Assembly (NCBI GenBank): GCA_036835375.1
Contig: DAITMB010000026.1
Location: 1-47,217, forward strand
Source: JANQTF01 sp036835375
GTDB taxonomy: Bacteria > Bacteroidota > Bacteroidia > J057
Length of the DNA: 47,217 nucleotides
Reading direction: 5' to 3'
A program made the position numbers and the translations under genes. Positions 42,817 to 47,217 of this stretch are shown in pieces. Each line of letters opens with the position of its first letter. Position 1 is the stretch's first letter. The notes beneath the pieces are model-generated. The model saw only the letters and a list, made by a program, of their open reading frames with translations. It made no database searches and was not told the DNA's origin.

Positions 42817-43650
42817 TCAGAGATTGGGATCCACAGCCTGTAGCTGAGCGAGATAAGCTTGATATCGACTCGTCCATTCGGGATGCGAAGCTGCTTGGTG
42901 CGCGTAGATCAGGTTTCGAATCACACGAGCGATGATCATGGGCGTGGTCGCCTTCATGGCCAGCCACCCCTGCGAACCTGCCCCTTGCCCTTGACTCTCC
43001 AAAAGTGCCTCAGAGCGAATGATCTTTCCTTGGTTGAACACGTCGAAAATCACGCCCAGCTCTTGATCTCCGGTTGCGAGGAGAAAATGACGAGGCACAT
43101 TCAGTCCAAACAAAGAGATGTTCAATCGTTTTCCCACCAGCATGGCCATGATCGCCAGGCTGATCTGAAGTCCTTCGCGACGAGATATCACGGAAACAAG
43201 GTCGCTGTTGCGTGGATGATAAAAACTCCAAGAGGGCGCAGCGTATTTTTTCTCCCGAAAAAGCCATCCTACCAAGCCCTCTGCGTTCTGGGCCCAACTG
43301 GAGCGAGCAAATGCTTCTGCAAGGTCGTCTATCAGGGGGCGAAGCGCCGGCTTGTCAATTTCGCCGTCTAAGTAAGAGAGGGAGGCCATAGCTTGCTCGA
43401 GTGCTTCGAGCGGGCTGGGCTGCTGTAGAAACTCAAGCCAGGTCTTCTCAAAATGTTTTCTCCGGAACGTCTGATTGGCGAGCTGAGCAGCCTGTTGAAG
43501 CGCAGGACTCAAGGTGTCCCATACTTGGCTGAGCAAGGCAGGCAAGTCCGTCTCCAGCGACAGAAAGTCAGCTTCCACCTTCTCCCTTACTTCCTCAGCA
43601 GGGTCGTCCAACAATCGCAGCATATATGGAATCTGCTTTCCGTCTATCAT
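42817..43650 (-). CDS. SirB1/transglutaminase-like (Transglut_core2) protein
   Basis: A 277-residue cytosolic protein. About 1-70 is helical and HEAT-like (MLRLLDDPAEEVREKVEADF). About 80-230 is the Transglut_core2/SirB1 domain: FYHPRNSDLVSVISRREGLQ, ISLAIMAMLVGKRLNISLFG and NVPRHFLLATGDQE, with the conserved His. The catalytic Cys of true transglutaminases is not evident at the usual Arg-Arg-Gly position (RREGLQISLA), as in most SirB1 relatives, so enzymatic activity is doubtful. Function of the family is unknown. It is convergent with the ABC-F gene. A hairpin, CTGGTAA/TTACCAG (43709-43726), lies upstream of it. Confidence 0.85.
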   Translation of the reverse strand: MIDGKQIPYMLRLLDDPAEEVREKVEADFLSLETDLPALLSQVWDTLSPALQQAAQLANQTFRRKHFEKTWLEFLQQPSPLEALEQAMASLSYLDGEIDKPALRPLIDDLAEAFARSSWAQNAEGLVGWLFREKKYAAPSWSFYHPRNSDLVSVISRREGLQISLAIMAMLVGKRLNISLFGLNVPRHFLLATGDQELGVIFDVFNQGKIIRSEALLESQGQGAGSQGWLAMKATTPMIIARVIRNLIYAHQAASHPEWTSRYQAYLAQLQAVDPNL

Positions 43651-43708
43651 CTGTATAGAAGATCTCTTGTGTAGCTCTACGGGTTTGCTTGGTTGATTTG
43701 CAAAAGGC

Positions 43709-43751
43709 CTGGTAACTGATTACCAGCGGCATCCACGATACCAGCGGCATC
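43709..43751. repeat. small hairpin and 13-bp direct repeat upstream of the SirB1-like gene
   Basis: CTGGTAA/TTACCAG (43709-43726, loop CTGA) overlaps the first of two identical copies of TACCAGCGGCATC (43721-43733 and 43739-43751), 18 bp apart. It sits next to the tRNA-His terminator, but nothing else suggests an attachment site. Purpose unknown. Confidence 0.5.
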
Positions 43752-43756
43752 ATATG

Positions 43757-43790
43757 AAAAAAAAGCACTGACTTCTAGCGAAATCAGTGC
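43757..43790 (-). terminator. terminator of tRNA-His
   Basis: Arms GCACTGA (43765-43771) and TCAGTGC (43784-43790). On the minus strand the stem is followed by eight T residues (the A run 43757-43764). It begins a few nt past the tRNA 3' end, so the tRNA is transcribed as a short single unit. Confidence 0.88.
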
Positions 43791-43797
43791 AAAAGGA

Positions 43798-43875
43798 TGG
43801 GGTGGCTAACCGGGCTTGAACCGGCGACCTCCGGAACCACAATCCGGCGCTCTAACCAACTGAGCTATAACCACC
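43798..43875 (-). tRNA. tRNA-His (anticodon GTG)
   Basis: Read on the minus strand: acceptor GTGGTTA pairs with TAGCCAC (one G-T pair). The D-loop is TAGCTCAGTTGG and the T-arm holds GGTTCAAGCCC. The anticodon loop is TTGTGGT between CCGGA and TCCGG, giving GTG. An extra G at -1 opposite C73 is encoded, the special mark of tRNA-His. CCA is encoded in the DNA at 43800-43798. Confidence 0.96.
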
Positions 43876-44010
43876 ATTTGTAATGGAGGGACAAATATAG
43901 ACGTTCAACGGCAATTTGCAACGACAGGATACAAGATTTTCACACATTTTAACAAGGGAAATCCGCACAGGAATGCTCCGATGCGGATTCCTTGACCAAA
44001 CAATCGATCA

Positions 44011-47000
44011 CTATTTGATAAGGGTCACAGTACCTGAGCGCGAGAACCTGGTCCCATCGAACCCGACTCCTGACACAACATAGACATATACGCCCTCTGG
44101 TACAATGTCGCCAGCGCCGCGGGTTCCAGGCCACGACAACCTCAAATCGGAAGTCTGAAAAATCAGCTCTCCCCAACGGCTATAAATCGATAGCGTAGCT
44201 TCTCGTGCGTTCGGGACGAAAATCCTGAAACTATCATTTTCCCCGTCATTGTTGGGTGTGAAAGCATTGGGCGCGTAGATGGCTGGGCCAAAGATCACAC
44301 AAGACTCATTGGAAACGGATTGAGATCCATTTCCGCCAACTTCATACGCCACGATTCGGTAGCAATAATTCGCTTGATCAAAGACCGTTCTGGTGTCGTT
44401 GTAAGACGTTAAGTTGCCATTCGTCACATCTACCGGCTCCCACTCTCCCGTATTTTCATTGAAAATTTGGATTTCGTAGTTCAGCACGCCGTTGGCCCAC
44501 TCTTCATACTGCGTCCAGTTCAGAAGCGGAATTTTTCCAGTAGGGTCAATCCGGGATTGGAGGAGGATGGTTCTGCCTATAAATCCGGCTACAGTCAGAT
44601 CACCACATTCATCCACAGCAAACACCCGGTAAAAGTAGCTCTCCTCTTCCACACGGGCAGTCGTGTCAACGAAGCTAAGGTCGCCTAGCTGGGCTACACC
44701 GACAGAGTCCCAGTCGATGCCGTTGCTGGATCGTTCAATGAGATAGTAGTCAGGTAAATAGCCAAGATATTCGGTCCAAAAGATATTTACCGTTTCATTA
44801 TCGACCACCGTAGCCAAGATTACGTCCACAGGCTCTGTAGGCTCCAAGTGAATGGGGGCATCTGCGGAAAGGTCAGAATAGGAGCGTTGAAACGTATTCC
44901 CGAAACCGATGGCCAAGACCCGATAGCTCACCGAATCGCGACAGAACATGTCTGTGTCCAGGAAACTGAGGGTGCCTCCCGGCACCGTTGCAATCAAGAC
45001 GACCTGCGTGGTGTCATAGACATCCGTACGGTAGATCTCATATTGTCCCACTGGGAATCCGACGTATGCATTCCAGTCTAGTCGAATCGCGTCAATCTCG
45101 GGGGTAGTCTCCAGATTGATGGTACAGTGCTCCATGGTCAACGCCGGATCCGACAGCTCGTCACAGGAGTTCAAGACCAGGATCTCGTAGCAATAATCAG
45201 AATTCCTGGGGTCGAGTGCAGGGTTGACCTCTGTAAAGGAAGTGACGTTTTGATTGGTAATGGTCGCAATGGCCCCCGCACCCGGCCCGTTGAGTCGATA
45301 CACAACGTATTCGACGAAATCGGTGGCATCATAGCGAAGCCAATCTACTTGGATGGACTCATCGTTGAGGACCGTAGCCCTGCGTATGACGACAGGATCA
45401 GGGGTGCCACGACTGGTGATGTCCACTTGCACTGTGTCTGAGGTAGCGGCGCAGCCGAAGATATCTGTCACGGTGACAGTCATAATGTAATTTCCAGGTT
45501 CTGTGAAAGGAATCCTGAGGCTGTCGCGACCAGTGCCAGTAGGTGTACACACCGTCTGATTCACATTCACTTCGGTGAGGCACCAGAGGTACTCTACAAT
45601 CGTGGTATCCGAAATCAAGTCTCTGGCGAAGAAAGTGATGTCAATAGGATTACAGCCGGCATTGGTACTCGCTTCGATGCTTACTTGAGGACTGCGTAAG
45701 AAAATATGGTCGGGCTTCACGAGCGTGTCCGCACATCCTTGTCCATCATTGACGATAAGAGTCACGGTGTATCGGCCATTTTGGAGATAAGTATGGGTGG
45801 GGTTGGAAGCATCACTCGTATTCCCATCGCCAAAGTCCCACTGCCAGGAAGTCGGAACACCATTAAAGGATAGGTCAGTAAAACTCACCTCAAAGGGAGC
45901 GCAGCCGATGCTATCACTAGTAGAAAAGTTGGCGATGACTCCCTCCAGCGAAGTGGCCGTAGTAGAATCCCTGCCCACGCAGCCAAGCCCGTCTTCGATC
46001 ACTAAGCGCACCACGAATAGACCTGAGTCCAGGAACGTATGAACTGGATTAGGATCTGTGGCGGCGTTACCGTCTCCGAAGTCCCAGTTCCACGTCTGAA
46101 TAGGCGATCCGCTGGAAGAAGTGCTGCTATCTTGATAAGCAATGGAAAATGGCGTACAGCCGATGATATCTCTGGGTGCAATCATGGCCACGGGTGGCGC
46201 AAAGACTTCGACCATGGGCGAGTCAGGCAATGTCACCTGGCAGCCTTGCACATCTTGGACCACGACCACCGGAGCAAATAATCCTACAGAATTATAGATG
46301 TGTTCCACTACGATCGTGTCATTGATCCCTGACAGTCCACCGACTACATCGACACTCCCGTCTTGCCATGCCACAGGGTTCACCAAGGAAGCCCCAGTGG
46401 TAATCAGGGTGAGCGTGACGGTGTCCCCGAGACATATGGAGTCTCGATCTAAGAAAAAGGACCCATTGGGACCGGCGAGCTGCACATAGTCTTCAATGAC
46501 CGCTGTGTCCCTGCAGCCATCCTCGTGCGTGGCTACGAGGGTCACATCATAAATACCGGGGAAGAAATACACGTGAGCAGGGTTCTGGAGCTGACTCTGC
46601 CCGAACCCATCCCCGAAATCCCATCTCCAAGCAGTGACTGCCCCAATGGTAGAGTCGCTATACTGGGTATTGAGCGGAGGGCAAATACCGACGGTAGGAT
46701 CTCCACTAAAGGCAGCTTGAAATGGCTCAATGTAAATTGCGCTGTCCACGACAATGGAGTCCACGCAGCCATTGATATCAGTGACGATCAACGTGACTTG
46801 ATAATACACATCCGTACTATCATAAGGGAGCGCAAGATCCCTAGGGTAAGCATGTACAGGAGTGACATCTGTGCTGGTGGTTCCATCCCCAAATTTCCAA
46901 AGATATTGCATTCCAAAGCCTACACTGAGGTTTTGAAACTCTACTGGGGCGCCCGCACAAGTGCTGGAATCCACAACCGAAAACGCTGGTTCGGGAAACG

Positions 47001-47217
47001 TGACCTGAATCAAATTGGGAATGGTCAACGTATCAACGCACCCTTCATCATCTGTCGCGATCAGCGTCACATCATAAGTTCCACTCTGGGTGTAGGTGTT
47101 CGATGGGTTCTGCAAGTTGGAGGTAGCACCATTGCCGAGGTCCCAGTTCCACGAGATCAGATTTGACAAAGAAGACGTAGCTGTGCTATCAAAGAAAGTC
47201 ACTGTCAGCGGATTGCA
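44011..47217 (-). CDS. very large PKD/Fn3 cell-surface protein with type IX secretion (type B) C-terminal domain, 5' end outside the window
   Basis: The last 1069 codons of a larger gene; the frame is open at the right edge, and the GTG at 47202 is internal. The visible part opens with at least five PKD repeats, each with a WDFGDG-like core (WNWDLGNG, YLWKFGDG, WRWDFGDG, WNWDFGDG, WQWDFGDG) and ends such as GCVDT. About four Fn3-like modules follow (SIQVDWLRYD, AIRLDWNAYV, NIFWTEYLGY, LLNWTQYEEW). The end is the gliding-motility-associated C-terminal domain: APNAFTPNNDGENDSFRIF, ATLSIYSRWGELIFQT and EGVYVYVVSGVG. That domain directs export through the type IX system with type B sorting. The protein should be surface-bound or released; ligand unknown. 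Typical relatives are adhesins or very long structural proteins. Confidence 0.93.
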   Translation of the reverse strand, partial: CNPLTVTFFDSTATSSLSNLISWNWDLGNGATSNLQNPSNTYTQSGTYDVTLIATDDEGCVDTLTIPNLIQVTFPEPAFSVVDSSTCAGAPVEFQNLSVGFGMQYLWKFGDGTTSTDVTPVHAYPRDLALPYDSTDVYYQVTLIVTDINGCVDSIVVDSAIYIEPFQAAFSGDPTVGICPPLNTQYSDSTIGAVTAWRWDFGDGFGQSQLQNPAHVYFFPGIYDVTLVATHEDGCRDTAVIEDYVQLAGPNGSFFLDRDSICLGDTVTLTLITTGASLVNPVAWQDGSVDVVGGLSGINDTIVVEHIYNSVGLFAPVVVVQDVQGCQVTLPDSPMVEVFAPPVAMIAPRDIIGCTPFSIAYQDSSTSSSGSPIQTWNWDFGDGNAATDPNPVHTFLDSGLFVVRLVIEDGLGCVGRDSTTATSLEGVIANFSTSDSIGCAPFEVSFTDLSFNGVPTSWQWDFGDGNTSDASNPTHTYLQNGRYTVTLIVNDGQGCADTLVKPDHIFLRSPQVSIEASTNAGCNPIDITFFARDLISDTTIVEYLWCLTEVNVNQTVCTPTGTGRDSLRIPFTEPGNYIMTVTVTDIFGCAATSDTVQVDITSRGTPDPVVIRRATVLNDESIQVDWLRYDATDFVEYVVYRLNGPGAGAIATITNQNVTSFTEVNPALDPRNSDYCYEILVLNSCDELSDPALTMEHCTINLETTPEIDAIRLDWNAYVGFPVGQYEIYRTDVYDTTQVVLIATVPGGTLSFLDTDMFCRDSVSYRVLAIGFGNTFQRSYSDLSADAPIHLEPTEPVDVILATVVDNETVNIFWTEYLGYLPDYYLIERSSNGIDWDSVGVAQLGDLSFVDTTARVEEESYFYRVFAVDECGDLTVAGFIGRTILLQSRIDPTGKIPLLNWTQYEEWANGVLNYEIQIFNENTGEWEPVDVTNGNLTSYNDTRTVFDQANYCYRIVAYEVGGNGSQSVSNESCVIFGPAIYAPNAFTPNNDGENDSFRIFVPNAREATLSIYSRWGELIFQTSDLRLSWPGTRGAGDIVPEGVYVYVVSGVGFDGTRFSRSGTVTLIK

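Noticed and set aside
43709..43875. tRNA-His 3' region as an integration attachment site
   Set aside because: The nearby 13-bp direct repeat does not match the tRNA 3' end, and there is no integrase or second copy of the tRNA end in the window.

Overview
The window is a stretch of a Bacteroidota chromosome, probably a Saprospiria or Lewinella-like member; that lineage is an inference. The phylum call rests on a SusC/SusD pair, a hybrid two-component system (HTCS) regulator, a very large PKD-domain protein with a type IX secretion (type B) C-terminal domain, and -7 promoter elements of the TAnnTTTG type before several genes. Three runs of exactly 100 N (19947-20046, 25047-25146, 34357-34456) are scaffold gaps of unknown true length. 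They break one gene, one intergenic region and one further gene or operon.

Layout. 1-1898: 3' end of recG and a secreted DUF4412-like protein. 2007-19117, all minus strand: an arabinan utilisation locus. In transcription order it holds a GH43 lipoprotein, a GH51 arabinofuranosidase, a lipoprotein mutarotase, a second GH43, a second GH51, the HTCS sensor/regulator, SusC and SusD. Secreted GH43 and GH51 enzymes would cut and debranch arabinan, SusCD would import the products, and the HTCS would sense oligosaccharides in the periplasm. Three genes of the locus (susC and both GH43 genes) share one upstream design: two half-sites of the type GGTGGACnAT exactly 21 bp apart, then exactly 20 bp, then a -7-like element. 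I propose this is the HTCS operator.

19527-30078: housekeeping and small envelope genes. These are a coiled-coil protein broken by a gap in a Gly-Asn repeat, a lipoprotein, purB, ilvA, ilvE, recN, a secreted cyclophilin and a small lipoprotein. Upstream of ilvE is a previously unlisted 35-residue leader peptide packed with Leu, Val and Ile codons, followed by a strong intrinsic terminator and a competing antiterminator pairing. This is a complete-looking transcription attenuator for branched-chain amino acid synthesis.

30472-36335: a more accessory-looking segment. It has a MotA/MotB (ZorA/ZorB-like) ion-driven motor pair without recognisable effectors, a secreted protein split by a frame change, and an SMC/RecF-like AAA ATPase of the kind found in anti-phage modules, cut by a gap and preceded by an HTH repressor.

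36723-47217: a DUF2807 lipoprotein divergent from an ECF sigma factor whose gene overlaps a secreted DUF4097-like protein; a GT61 glycosyltransferase; an ABC-F ATPase; a SirB1-type transglutaminase-like protein; tRNA-His with its terminator; and the open-ended PKD/Fn3 type IX cargo protein. I saw no CRISPR array, rRNA, intact insertion sequence or origin.
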